From assembly GCA_016704445.1 (NCBI GenBank), contig JADJAE010000020.1:1-64000 (forward strand): 64,000 bases of DNA, written 5' to 3'. Shown here piece after piece: positions 1 through 8,270 of the stretch (positions within the stretch are counted from its first letter, which is position 1; each line of letters starts with the position of its first letter). Both the position numbers and the translations under genes were made by a program. The notes beneath the pieces were generated by a model, which was not told the DNA's origin, did not search any database, and saw only the letters and a list, made by a program, of their open reading frames with translations. This DNA comes from Deltaproteobacteria bacterium. Lineage in GTDB: Bacteria; Myxococcota_A; Polyangia; Polyangiales; Ga0077539.

Positions 1-1
1 C

Positions 2-1190
2 ATGCAGTGGTGGTGCGCGCCCCTTGGCGGCCGCTTCTCGATCGACGTCGAGGCGCCCACCTTCCCGCGGATCGCCCTGCTCCGCGGCGCGCCCACCTCG
101 CTCCCGCTCCCCCGCGCGCTCCCCCGCGCCGACCTCCTCCCCCGACTCCGCGTCGACGCGGCCAGCGCCGCCCTCGCACGAGAGGCCGGCGCCGCGCTCG
201 GCCCCGTCGCCCGGCTCGCCCACGAGGGCCGGGTGCTCCTGCTGCCCTCGACGCCCGCGACCCGAGCCGCGCTCGCCGACGCCGTCGTGCCCCCGCCCGG
301 GGAGGCGTCCCCTGCGCTCCTGCCCACGCTCCTCCCTGCGCGCGACGAGGCCGACCCGGCGCCCGTCGCGCCCATCCCCCGTCGAGGCCGTCCCGCGCCG
401 GTCCCGACGCCCCGGATCGCCGTCGACGGGCGGCCCCCGGCGAGGCCGCTGTTCCGGCTGATGGACCCTGACCTGCGCGTGGTGGCCGTCGTCGACCGCG
501 GCGCCCTCGGCGTGGGCTGCGCGACGCTCCGCTTCGCGGGCGCCGACGCGACCTCGCCGACGCTCTGGCGGGCCGAGGTCCCGGGCTGGTCGATGGCGCC
601 GCTGCCGACGCGCGACGGCGTCGCCACGGACGCCTCGTGCCCCGCGACCGGTCTCGTCGTCTATGCCGTGCGGCGCGACGCCCCCGGCGGCGACCTGCTG
701 CTCTCGGTGGAGGCCGGCGCCGACGCGGCGGGCGCCGTCGCGACCCCGTCGACCTGGCGCGGCGAGTCGACGCCCCACTCCCTCATCGCCCGCCTCGACC
801 GGGCCTGCGCGACGGACGCCGCGGCGTGCCTGGAGCTCGCGCGCCTCGCGGGCGACTCGTCGTCGGCCCCGCCCGCGCCCGGCGTGGCCGACTCGCTGCG
901 GCGCGCGTGCGACCTCGCCGACGCCTCGGCCTGCGGCCGGCTCGGGGTGCACCTGCTGGAGGTCCGCCGCGACCCGGCGCGGGCTGGCGTCGCGCTGCGA
1001 CGGGGTTGCGACGGCAGCGACGCGGTGGCGTGCGCCGTCCTCGGCGACCACGAGTTGCGGTAGCACCTTCGGCGTCGCGCAGGACCTCACCGCCGCCTTC
1101 GCCCACCTGGATTCCGCCTGCCGCCTCGGGCTGCCCGGCGCCTGCGCCGACCGCGACGCCATGCGCCTGCTGGGCCTCGACCCGGGCTGA
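2..1190 (+). CDS. Sel1-like repeat protein (frameshifted, 5' end uncertain)
   Basis: The first about 250 residues show no recognisable domain and are rich in Ala, Pro and Arg. After that come short helical repeats of the Sel1/TPR type marked by regularly spaced Cys-Ala pairs (for example RRACDLADASACGRLG). The frame opened at position 2 stops at 1063, but the repeat pattern continues in the next frame to 1190 (DLTAAFAHLDSACRLGLPGA). Loss of two bases near 1061 restores a single protein. The N terminus has no signal peptide, so the gene may start before the window. Sel1-like repeats usually mediate protein-protein contacts; no specific role can be given. Confidence 0.6.
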
Positions 1191-1268
1191 AGCGGCGTTG
1201 ATCGATGTCGCCCTTCGGCACCGCGGCGGGGCGCTCTCGCTACGGCCCGACCCGCAACGCCCGCTCCG

Positions 1269-1712
1269 TCACGCCTCCAGCAGCTGCTTCAGGCGGACCA
1301 TCTCGCCCGCGATGTCGCGTCGCAGCCAGTCGCGCAGGAAGGGCTCCGCGACCAGTCGAAACGGCTGGTGGAAGCGGAAGCGCTCGGTGTGCACGACGTG
1401 CGTCCCCTCCGGGGTCTCGCGCAGGTCGAAGCCGCCGTCGAAGGTCAGCACCAGCTTCGACGGCAGCGTCGGCACCGCCCGGTAGCGGACGGTGAGCGCG
1501 TCCTCGATGACCATCTCGAGCGCGACCGCCGGACCGGGTACGCCGCGCAGCGCGCCGTCGTGGCGCATGAAGATCCGGTTGCCGTCGCGGCGCTGCTCGA
1601 GCACCCGGCCGATCTTGTGGTCGGCGAGCTTGTAGCGCTCGAGGTCGGTCACGAAGTCCACGATGGCCGCCGGCGGCCGGGCGATCACGGCCTCGCCGAT
1701 GCCTTCGATCAC
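1269..1712 (-). CDS. SRPBCC (START-like) family protein
   Basis: A 147-residue protein with the length and pattern of the SRPBCC/polyketide-cyclase fold. It starts VIEGIGEAVIARPPAAIVDF, where an initial strand is followed by a helix (about 12-24), then alternating strands, and ends with the long C-terminal helix (RDWLRRDIAGEMVRLKQLL) that closes the hydrophobic cavity. Members bind lipids or small hydrophobic ligands; the ligand cannot be predicted. I chose the GTG at 1712 because it overlaps the TGA of the upstream gene (GTGA), a common coupling. An ATG at 1736 would add eight residues. Confidence 0.75.
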   Translation of the reverse strand: MIEGIGEAVIARPPAAIVDFVTDLERYKLADHKIGRVLEQRRDGNRIFMRHDGALRGVPGPAVALEMVIEDALTVRYRAVPTLPSKLVLTFDGGFDLRETPEGTHVVHTERFRFHQPFRLVAEPFLRDWLRRDIAGEMVRLKQLLEA

Positions 1713-1909
1713 GGGCGCTCCGCGTCGGCGGGGCATGGCTCCACCGCGGCGAGGAGCGCCGTGAGCCCCTCGACCGGCAGCCCGGCGGAGCGCCCGCGGC
1801 GCGCGGTCGACTCCGCGAGGAGCCGGGTCTGCGCACCGCCCGGCTGGAGGTGGCGCGCGAACACCTGGCCCACGGCGCCGACGACCAGCACGGAGGGAGG
1901 GGTTGCCAT
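1709..1909 (-). pseudogene. PanE/ApbA-like reductase remnant, N and C ends joined
   Basis: The 66-residue ORF begins with a Rossmann start (MATPPSVLVVGAVGQVFARH) close to ketopantoate-reductase-like proteins. The normal GxGxxG is reduced to GAVGQ, as if one residue were missing. It then jumps directly to a segment resembling the C-terminal end of that family (GRSAGLPVEGLTALLAAVE). About 250 residues of a normal 300-residue enzyme are absent. It overlaps the following SRPBCC gene by GTGA. It could be a real internal deletion or an assembly collapse; it cannot be a functional reductase. Confidence 0.5.
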
Positions 1910-2014
1910 GGGCGGCGGGTTCATAGCCCGCGCGGACCCGGGCCCACAAGCGCGGCCGCGTCTACACCGACGGCCCCGACAATGGGGCCGCGCATCCGTG
2001 GTATCGGCGGTCCC

Positions 2015-2240
2015 ATGAGCACCCCGGCGCCCTCCCCCCGTCGGCCCCCCACGATCGGCGTGCTCGGCGCGGGCTCGATCGGCTGCTACGTCGGCGGGGC
2101 GCTCGCGGCGGCCGGCGCCGACGTGGTCCTCGTGGCGCGCAGCCGGGTGCGCGACGAGCTCGCCGCCCACGGCCTCACCGTCGTCGCCCTCGACGGGACC
2201 GCGCGGCGCGCCCCGACCGACGCCCGCGCCCTCACCCCGG
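2015..2240 (+). pseudogene. 2-dehydropantoate 2-reductase, N-terminal fragment
   Basis: From the ATG at 2015 the protein reads as the NADP-binding start of ketopantoate reductase (pantothenate pathway). It has GAGSIGCYVGGALAAAGADV with an intact GxGxxG, then VVLVARSRVRDELAAHGL, matching the segment that selects the 2'-phosphate. After about residue 70 the sequence dissolves into G/C-only runs and no family resemblance remains. It stands divergent from the other PanE-like relic with about 105 bases between the starts. I interpret it as a real gene whose 3' part is lost to the damaged sequence that follows. Confidence 0.6.
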
Positions 2241-3130
2241 CGCGCTCGCCGCCTGCGACCGCGGGGCGGGCCGCGGGAAGCGGGGAGACCGCGGGGAGGA
2301 GCGCCGGGCTCGCGCGGGGGCGCTCCGCCGGGCGCCCGGGGGGGCGGCGCGCGCAGGGCGGGGGGCACAACGCCGACCCTCCGCGCGTCCCACCGCAAGA
2401 AGGCCGGGCGGGGGCAGCGGCGGCCTCAACGGGCGCCCGCCCGGCGGGGCGCAACTTCCGCCGCGCCCCGGGCGGGCCGCCGGGGGGCGAGCCCCGGCGC
2501 ACGCCGCCCCGCCCGCGGCGGGCGCGGCCCCGCGGGCGCCGGGCGGCGGGCCGGGGGCGCGGGGGGCGGGCGCGCGCCCGGGGCCGAAGCCCGGGAGAAC
2601 CCCCGCAACGCCGGGGGCGCGCCGCCGGGCGCGGCGGCGCCGGCGCCGCCCGGGCCGCCGGGCCCCCGGCGCGCGGCCGCCGCGGGGGGGGGCGGGGCGC
2701 CCGGGGGGGGGCGCGCCGCCGGCCGGGGGGGGGCGCGCGGGGGGCGCCCGCCGGGGCGGCCCCCCCCGCCCGCGGGGGGGGCCGGCGCCGCCGCCCCGGG
2801 CGCCCGCGCGGGGCCGAGCAAAGGGCGACCCCGGGGCGCGCCCCCCGGGGGGGGGGGACCCCGCGCGCGAAAACCCCCCCCCCGAGGCCGAGCAGCCCAA
2901 CGGCGAGACCGACGGCGCACCAGCCCCGGAAGAAGGGCGGCGCCGACGCGCGCCCAACGCCCCCCCGGGGCGCCGGGGCCCGCCGCGGGGGGGCGGGGCG
3001 CCGGGCCCCCCAACCCCCCCGCGGGACGCCCGCCGCGGCGGGGCGCGACGCGCAGGGCCACGAACCCGACCCCCACCACCCCCCCCAGGCACCCCAAGGC
3101 GCAACGCGCCGCGCGACCGCGGCGCCGGCG
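2241..3130. other. Damaged G/C-only stretch, no credible gene
   Basis: About 890 bases consist almost wholly of G and C, with repeated runs of 7-10 identical bases. Open frames here translate to Gly/Pro/Arg/Ala strings on both strands with no domain. The reductase upstream loses its identity as it enters, and a normal gene begins on leaving. This looks like low-quality read ends forced into the assembly, not like biology. Confidence 0.8.
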
Positions 3131-3152
3131 CCTATGAGCGGCGGGGACAGGC

Positions 3153-4970
3153 GTGCGACCCTGGGCGTCCATCCCGAGGACTCACACCATTGCGTTTTTT
3201 GAGCACTCCCCGCCCGGCCCGCCGACCCTGCCGCAGCACGACCAGGAATCCGGCGCTCGAGAGCAGGCCCTCGACCTGCGGCGCGACAACTACCGCTTCG
3301 TCTACGACTGGCCCGCCGAGGTCGCTACCTCGTCCTGGCTGCCGGAGGAGTCGGAGTACTCCAAGGAGTATGAGCGGAAGCTGCTGGGCACCTACGCGCG
3401 CGTCTTCCAGAACTTCGCGGCGCTCGCGGCCACGAAGGTCGGGGGCGGACCCATCATGGCGATGGCGAGCCGATGGGCCGCCGTCGCCGAGAGCGGTTCC
3501 GGCGCGGTGGGTCGCTCGATCTTCACGGGCTTCCGGGCGCCCGCCGAGGCCGCCGCCCTCGCGGTGAAGCCGGACGATTGGAGGGCGTACGGGGAGATCT
3601 TCCAGACCTGGGAGCGACCCGACATCGCCGACCGGGTGGACGACCCGTCGAGCCTCAACGACGCGATGGCGTGGCAGCGCGTGGCGGGCGTGAACCCGAC
3701 GGTGCTCCGCCGCTGCACCCGGCTGCCCGAGGGCTTCGCCGTGACGGAGGCCCACTACCGGATCGCGATGGGCGACGGCGACCGGCTCGCGGCGGCGATG
3801 GCAGAGGGGAGGCTGTTCATCGCCGACTACAGCGCCCTCGATGGCCTGGCCTGCGGCGTATCCGAGGGGCGCCAGAAGTACCTCGCCGCGCCGCGCGCCC
3901 TGTACGCGGTAGACCGGCGGGGTCGGCTCCGCTCGGTGGCGGTGCAGTGCGGTCTGCAGCCCGATCGCTACCCGGTGGTGACGCCGGCGGACGGCTGGCA
4001 CTGGCGCATGGCCAACCTGTGCGTGCAGGTGGCCGACGCCAACCACCACGAGGCCAGCGCCCACCTCGGGCGCACGCACATGGTGATGGAGGCCGTCGCC
4101 GTCGCGATGAAACGTGAGCTCGCCCCGCAGCACCCGATCGCCGTGCTGCTCGAGCCCCACATCGAGACGACCCTCGCCATCAACCACTCTGCGAAGACCT
4201 CGCTCATCGCGCCCGGCGGAACCGTGGACCAGGCCTTCGCGTTGAAGATCCGCACCTTCGGAGAAGTCGTCCGAGACCAGGTGTCGTCCTACTCGATTCG
4301 CCACGCCAACCCCGCGGCGGACCTCGCCGCGCGCGGCCTGGACGACCGCGAGGCCCTCCCGGAGCACCCCTATCGCGAGGACGTGCTGCCGGTCTGGGGC
4401 GCGCTGCGCGACCATGCCGACGCGTACGTGCGGCTCTACTACGCCGAGGACGCGCAGGTGCAGGCCGACACGGAGCTCGCGGGCTTCGTGCGCGCGCTCG
4501 GCTCCCGGGACGGAGGCCGCCTGCACGACGTGCCCGCCGTGGCGACCGTCGACGACCTCGTGGGGCTCGTCACGACCTTCCTGTTCATCGCGACGGCCCA
4601 GCACTCGGCGGTGAACTTCCCGCAGTTCCGGTTCATGGGATACATGCCCAACATGGCCGGAGCGCTGTTCGCGCCGGTGCCAACGGCCGAGACCCCGAAC
4701 ACCGAGGCGGCCTTCTCCGAGCTTCTCCCCCCGACGAAGACGACGAACTCGGCCGTGGCGATGGTCTACGTGCTCAGCGACCTGCAGGTCACGACGCTCG
4801 GCCACTACGGCCTGTCGGCCTTCTCCGACCTGCGCGTCATCCCGCTGATCGCCCGCTTCCGCTCGGCCCTGGGCGCCATCGATGACGCCATCGCCGAGCG
4901 CGACGCCGCGCGCTGGCTCCCGTACCCGTACCTCCGCCCGTCCCGCATCCTCCAGAGCATCGCCGTCTGA
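3153..4970 (+). CDS. Bacterial lipoxygenase
   Basis: The 605-residue protein has the catalytic layout of iron lipoxygenases, which insert dioxygen into polyunsaturated fatty acids. The first iron-ligand block is at 298-304 (HHEASAH, H299 and H304). The second is TAQHSAVNFPQF with H484 and N488. The C terminus supplies the last ligand. The normal C-terminal residue is Ile; here the protein ends SIAV, so Val605 takes that place. No plant-like PLAT domain is present, and length fits bacterial enzymes of the Pseudomonas LoxA type. No clear signal peptide is seen. The start is uncertain: the GTG at 3153 lies at the edge of the damaged stretch, and the first 30 residues look unnatural. Confidence 0.88.
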   Translation: MRPWASIPRTHTIAFFEHSPPGPPTLPQHDQESGAREQALDLRRDNYRFVYDWPAEVATSSWLPEESEYSKEYERKLLGTYARVFQNFAALAATKVGGGPIMAMASRWAAVAESGSGAVGRSIFTGFRAPAEAAALAVKPDDWRAYGEIFQTWERPDIADRVDDPSSLNDAMAWQRVAGVNPTVLRRCTRLPEGFAVTEAHYRIAMGDGDRLAAAMAEGRLFIADYSALDGLACGVSEGRQKYLAAPRALYAVDRRGRLRSVAVQCGLQPDRYPVVTPADGWHWRMANLCVQVADANHHEASAHLGRTHMVMEAVAVAMKRELAPQHPIAVLLEPHIETTLAINHSAKTSLIAPGGTVDQAFALKIRTFGEVVRDQVSSYSIRHANPAADLAARGLDDREALPEHPYREDVLPVWGALRDHADAYVRLYYAEDAQVQADTELAGFVRALGSRDGGRLHDVPAVATVDDLVGLVTTFLFIATAQHSAVNFPQFRFMGYMPNMAGALFAPVPTAETPNTEAAFSELLPPTKTTNSAVAMVYVLSDLQVTTLGHYGLSAFSDLRVIPLIARFRSALGAIDDAIAERDAARWLPYPYLRPSRILQSIAV

Positions 4971-5073
4971 CGGCGCGAGGGAGGCGCTGGCCATGGGGGC
5001 GCCATCCCCCCCCCCCGCCGGGGCCGACGCGCCCTCGACCGCCCCGACCGTCGCCCCCATGAACGGAGTCACC

Positions 5074-5127
5074 ATGAGACCCGCTGCGCTCTGGCTCGTC
5101 ACCGCCTTGCTTGTCGGCTGTGGGTGA
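5074..5127 (+). other. Truncated lipoprotein signal peptide
   Basis: A 17-codon frame (MRPAALWLVTALLVGCG) is a textbook lipoprotein signal with lipobox LVGC, but a stop follows one residue after the Cys. It is probably the head of a lipoprotein gene lost by deletion or frameshift. The convergent CAP gene ends only 14 bases downstream. Confidence 0.35.
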
Positions 5128-5141
5128 CGCTGGGGTTGGTA

Positions 5142-6152
5142 CTACCGCCCGGTGGTGAAGCGCCAGACCTTCGACCAGCGTTGGCCGTCGACGGTGCCGC
5201 GCACCTCGACGGTGAACTCGCTCGACGCCGCGAGGGGCGCGTCGGGGTAGAAGAACGCGATGCGCCGGGCGAGGTTGCGCACGTTGGGGTCGGCGCTGGT
5301 GCGCGCGCTGAAGTATGAGCTCGGCACCTCGGCGCAGGACGCGTCGTAGACCTTGTGCACCTCGAGTTCGAACTCCTGCGTGGGAAAGGTCACGGTGATG
5401 ACAGGCCCGCTGGGCCAGCGCCCGGTCGCGGGCAACGGCGGCGTCGGGCCCTCGAGGTTGCCGCGGAAGAGCACCGGCACCCCGGTCTGCCCGGGCGGCG
5501 GGAACACCACTGGCTCGGCGAGGCCAGGGGCGCTCATGCCCGAGGGGCGCGCGAACTCCATGGTGTTGAAGTTGGTGCGCCGCCCGCCGATGGTGCCCGG
5601 CACGGCGGCGAAGCCCACCTCGGTGTAGTCGGGGTTCACGAAGGGAAAGCGGTGGTAGACGGTCCAGATCCAGCCGTCGATGGAGGACGCGGGCGTCGCC
5701 TCCCAGTTGATGACCTCGCCGAGCGCCGCCGGCCGGTAGCCCGCCGCGGAAGCGCGCGCGCCGGGCGCCGCGCCGGTGAACCCCCCACAGGTGGCGCTCA
5801 TCACCTCGTTGTGCGCCCCCGGCCAGCAGCTCGACGGGTTGGACGCCATGAAGCGCGAGTGCGCCGTGGCCGCCTGCTCCAGCATCGCGTGGGCGTTGAG
5901 CGGCGCGAGGCCCGCGGAGGTGCGCCACAGGTTGGCCCGCTGGAGCGCGGCCCGCTGGTCGTCGCCAGAGGAGTCCGCGGGGGTCCCAGCCCCGGCGCGG
6001 GTCAGGTCGGGCGGGCCGGCGAGCGCGCAGCCGCAAAGCCCCTCGCAGCGGGCCCCGCCGTCGGCGCCCGTCGTGCCGTTGATGGAGTCGTCGCTGCATG
6101 CGGCGAGGGCGATCACGGCGCCGAGGGCCGAACGTCTTCTCGGGAGCTTCAC
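5142..6152 (-). CDS. CAP-domain (SCP/PR-1-like) lipoprotein
   Basis: A 336-residue secreted protein. Starting at the GTG at 6152 it has a charged n-region, a hydrophobic stretch and lipobox ALAAC, followed by a Ser/Asp/Gly linker and a Cys cluster (CEGLCGC). The CAP fold follows: an N-terminal helix (QRANLWRTSAGLAPLN), the histidine helix (TAHSRFMASN), GEVINWEA in place of the usual GEN motif, and WIWTVYHRFPFVNPDYTEVG, where the second His sits. The last 120 residues are a beta-rich extension. CAP proteins are extracytoplasmic with varied roles; none is assigned here. A longer in-frame start at 6296 would bury the signal peptide, so I rejected it. Confidence 0.8.
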   Translation of the reverse strand: MKLPRRRSALGAVIALAACSDDSINGTTGADGGARCEGLCGCALAGPPDLTRAGAGTPADSSGDDQRAALQRANLWRTSAGLAPLNAHAMLEQAATAHSRFMASNPSSCWPGAHNEVMSATCGGFTGAAPGARASAAGYRPAALGEVINWEATPASSIDGWIWTVYHRFPFVNPDYTEVGFAAVPGTIGGRRTNFNTMEFARPSGMSAPGLAEPVVFPPPGQTGVPVLFRGNLEGPTPPLPATGRWPSGPVITVTFPTQEFELEVHKVYDASCAEVPSSYFSARTSADPNVRNLARRIAFFYPDAPLAASSEFTVEVRGTVDGQRWSKVWRFTTGR

Positions 6153-6323
6153 TGCGCGCAGTCTATCAACAAGGGTTCTGGCGTCGACGCCGTAGAGAGG
6201 CCGCGCGATGCTGCGGTGGCTCGGCGGAGCCGCGGCGGCGCGCGTGGGGAGTTCATGGGTCGTGGGAGCTTCCGTGGTCGACCCAGCCAGGGACACCGGC
6301 GAGGGGGCGGGCGATCGTGTCGC

Positions 6324-6668
6324 CTATTCGCGGGACTCGTGCTCGTCCGTCGACGGGCGGCGGACGACCCGGTAGACGGAGCTGTCTTCGTCCGGTGTCC
6401 GCCAGTCTGGAATGGAGGCGATAGCCTCCTTCAGGGTAGCGAACCCGTCCGGATCCCGGAACCAGCGATCGCCGCAGCACTCGCAGTCCCGTCCACTGGC
6501 GACGCCGTCGAAGTAGACGCCCGCCTCCGTGGCGAGCTCCTCGGCCTCCTGCGAGCTCGCCGCCTCTACGATGAGGACTTGCGGCCCATCGAAGAAGCCC
6601 CCGGGGTTGTTTTGCCCGAATCTGTAGAACACACCGTCTTCTCTATCACCACGTCGTGAGGTCGGCAT
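6324..6668 (-). CDS. Small conserved protein with FYRFGQNNPGG motif
   Basis: A 114-residue cytoplasmic protein with an N-terminal block VFYRFGQNNPGGFFD, a segment VLIVEAASSQEAEELATEAG resembling a strand plus helix, and a Cys pair block DCECCGDRWF near residue 65. Similar small proteins with an FGQNN motif and a CCGDRW block occur in phages and bacteria, from memory of the family; their function is unknown. The ATG at 6668 is used; a GTG at 6632, just before FYRF, is an equally good start. Confidence 0.6.
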   Translation of the reverse strand: MPTSRRGDREDGVFYRFGQNNPGGFFDGPQVLIVEAASSQEAEELATEAGVYFDGVASGRDCECCGDRWFRDPDGFATLKEAIASIPDWRTPDEDSSVYRVVRRPSTDEHESRE

Positions 6669-7054
6669 TGAGACGTCCGGTGCGGTGCCTCGACGGGGGT
6701 CCGTCGCCGTGCTTCCACGCCGCGTGGGCGATCAGCCCTTCCCGCGGCGAGACCGTCTCCGTGGTCGATGCCACGGGCCGCGTCGTGGCGCAGGGGCTGT
6801 ATCCCGCCAACGCGGTCCCGTCGGGGCAGTCCTGGGGTCGCCTGGCGAACGACGCGGGGGACTTCGCGGCCAACCAGGCGCCCTGACTCGCGGCGCTCAG
6901 CCGTGCTGTCGATCAGCGTCGACGGCGCGGTCGCCGCGGTGCCGCCATCGACGCCCGCGTTGCAGGTTTCGTTGTACGCGGGGTCGGACAAACAGGCGAT
7001 GTGGGCGCCGACGGTGACGAGGAGGAGCGCGCGTAGAAATGAGCGTTGCAGCAA
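6646..7054 (-). pseudogene. Possible short lipoprotein, frameshifted
   Basis: From a TTG at 7054, preceded by GGAGAG, the frame gives a convincing lipoprotein signal (RALLLVTVGAHIACLSD) and a Gly/Asp linker (NAGVDGG). After about 6890 the codon pattern fails, while the neighbouring frame on the same strand gives a normal-looking exported sequence ending at 6646 (PDGTALAGYSPCATT). I infer one lipoprotein of about 130 residues with a frameshift. The opposite strand also has high third-position G/C at 6700-6886, so the call is weak. Confidence 0.3.
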
Positions 7055-7359
7055 TGGCTCTCCAGGGGAGCGTTCGATCCCGGTGATTCCGACACACCCG
7101 CACCGAAGGGCTATCCCGGTCACCCTGGAAGAGTCATTCGATTGGCACTGCGATATGCGCCCTCCGCGCGACACCCGTCCCCTCACCAGACGCCGGACAC
7201 CGCGACCCCGGGGCCCGACGCGACGATCTTCACCACCATCGAGGCCGTGTTCAGCGGTCACGTGATCCGCGAGGGCGTGCTCGCGAACCTGATGCAGCGC
7301 CGATAGCCTGGCTTCGCTCGCCTTCGCCGTGGCACCCTCCCGGGGATGGAGGCCTCCCG
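7055..7359. other. No clear gene
   Basis: A plus-strand frame ending at 7306 has a plausible last 30 codons (DATIFTTIEAVFSGHVIREG), but its upstream half has poor codon use and no start. It may be the tail of a broken gene. Nothing else is seen. Confidence 0.3.
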
Positions 7360-7800
7360 ATGACCACGCGACGATGGTTGCGTCCAGCGTTCATTGTCAG
7401 CACGACCCTCGCGACGCAGTGCTTCGGCGGCGCGGCCCAGGCGCAGAGCGTCGCGCCCAACCCGCTACCGTGCCCGGCCACGGCGCCAACCAACGGCGGC
7501 GCGTGCCCCCGGCCCGGGCTGCGCTGCGGCTATCGGCCCTGCATCACCGTCAACACGCAGCAGTTCACCTGCGTCGCGAGCACGCGCCGCTGGCAACTCG
7601 TGGAGTCGTCCTGCAATCCGCCGATGCCGCCGGGGCCGATCGTGACGCCCCCGGTCGTGCCGCAGAACCAGCCCGCGCCGCCGCGGCCGGTCGTGCGGCC
7701 GACGCAGAACCCGCCCGCGCCGACGCAGAACCCGCCCGCGCTGCGGCCGCCGCCGATGGTGGTGCCGGAGTACCGCCATAAGCCCTCGGACCCGGCGTGA
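7360..7800 (+). CDS. Secreted Cys-containing, Pro-rich hypothetical protein
   Basis: A 146-residue protein with a Sec signal peptide (about 1-29, cleavage after AAQA), a 60-residue domain with six Cys residues probably paired in the periplasm or outside, and a C-terminal tail from about residue 88 made of Pro-rich repeats (PRPVVRPTQNPPAPTQNPPA). Small Cys-rich exported proteins with a proline tail are common in myxobacteria; I do not recognise this one. The ATG at 7360 is preceded by GGAGG at suitable distance. Confidence 0.65.
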   Translation: MTTRRWLRPAFIVSTTLATQCFGGAAQAQSVAPNPLPCPATAPTNGGACPRPGLRCGYRPCITVNTQQFTCVASTRRWQLVESSCNPPMPPGPIVTPPVVPQNQPAPPRPVVRPTQNPPAPTQNPPALRPPPMVVPEYRHKPSDPA

Positions 7801-8270
7801 CCGGAACCGCCACCCCCGGACCCAGCGCCGCGTCCGGGGAGCGACCGGGAGGGGCGCAGGGCCGGGTTGCCACGGAGAAGAGATAGCGGTTTCGCGAAGC
7901 GCCACCGCGAGCGGGTGATGGTCGACGACGGGGCGTCGGGCGCTTCGCCAAGGCGCGGTTGAACGAAGCCTCGGAGCCTTCGGGGCGCCGTCAGTCGTCC
8001 CGCGGGCCAGTCCGGAGCGCTCGACGACCCACGGACCACACACCTGGATCGTTCGTGGTTTGGGCGATCTGGTCACTGGAGCGGATCCATGTCGACGACG
8101 GTGCCCCGCTGGTCCTCCTATCGGCCCAGCGACGCGGCCGAGTTCCTCCCCGCGCCGCAGCCCGTCGCGGTGACATGCTTGCCGACGCCGACGGCCTCAC
8201 GCTGCGCCTGGACGATGTCCGCGTGCATCGAGGGAGAGTGGCTGCAAGCGGATCGTCTCGGCCGCAGTGG
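7801..8270. other. Intergenic, no supported gene
   Basis: Nothing firm. A plus-strand frame across 8020-8260 (DGLTLRLDDVRVHRGR) has reasonable codon use but runs on into sequence antisense to the next gene and has no identifiable start. It may be a gene remnant. Confidence 0.4.

Noticed and set aside
3132..5102. A 656-codon minus-strand frame opposite the lipoxygenase
   Set aside because: No domain, extreme Arg/Gly/Val/His content, opposite a complete lipoxygenase.
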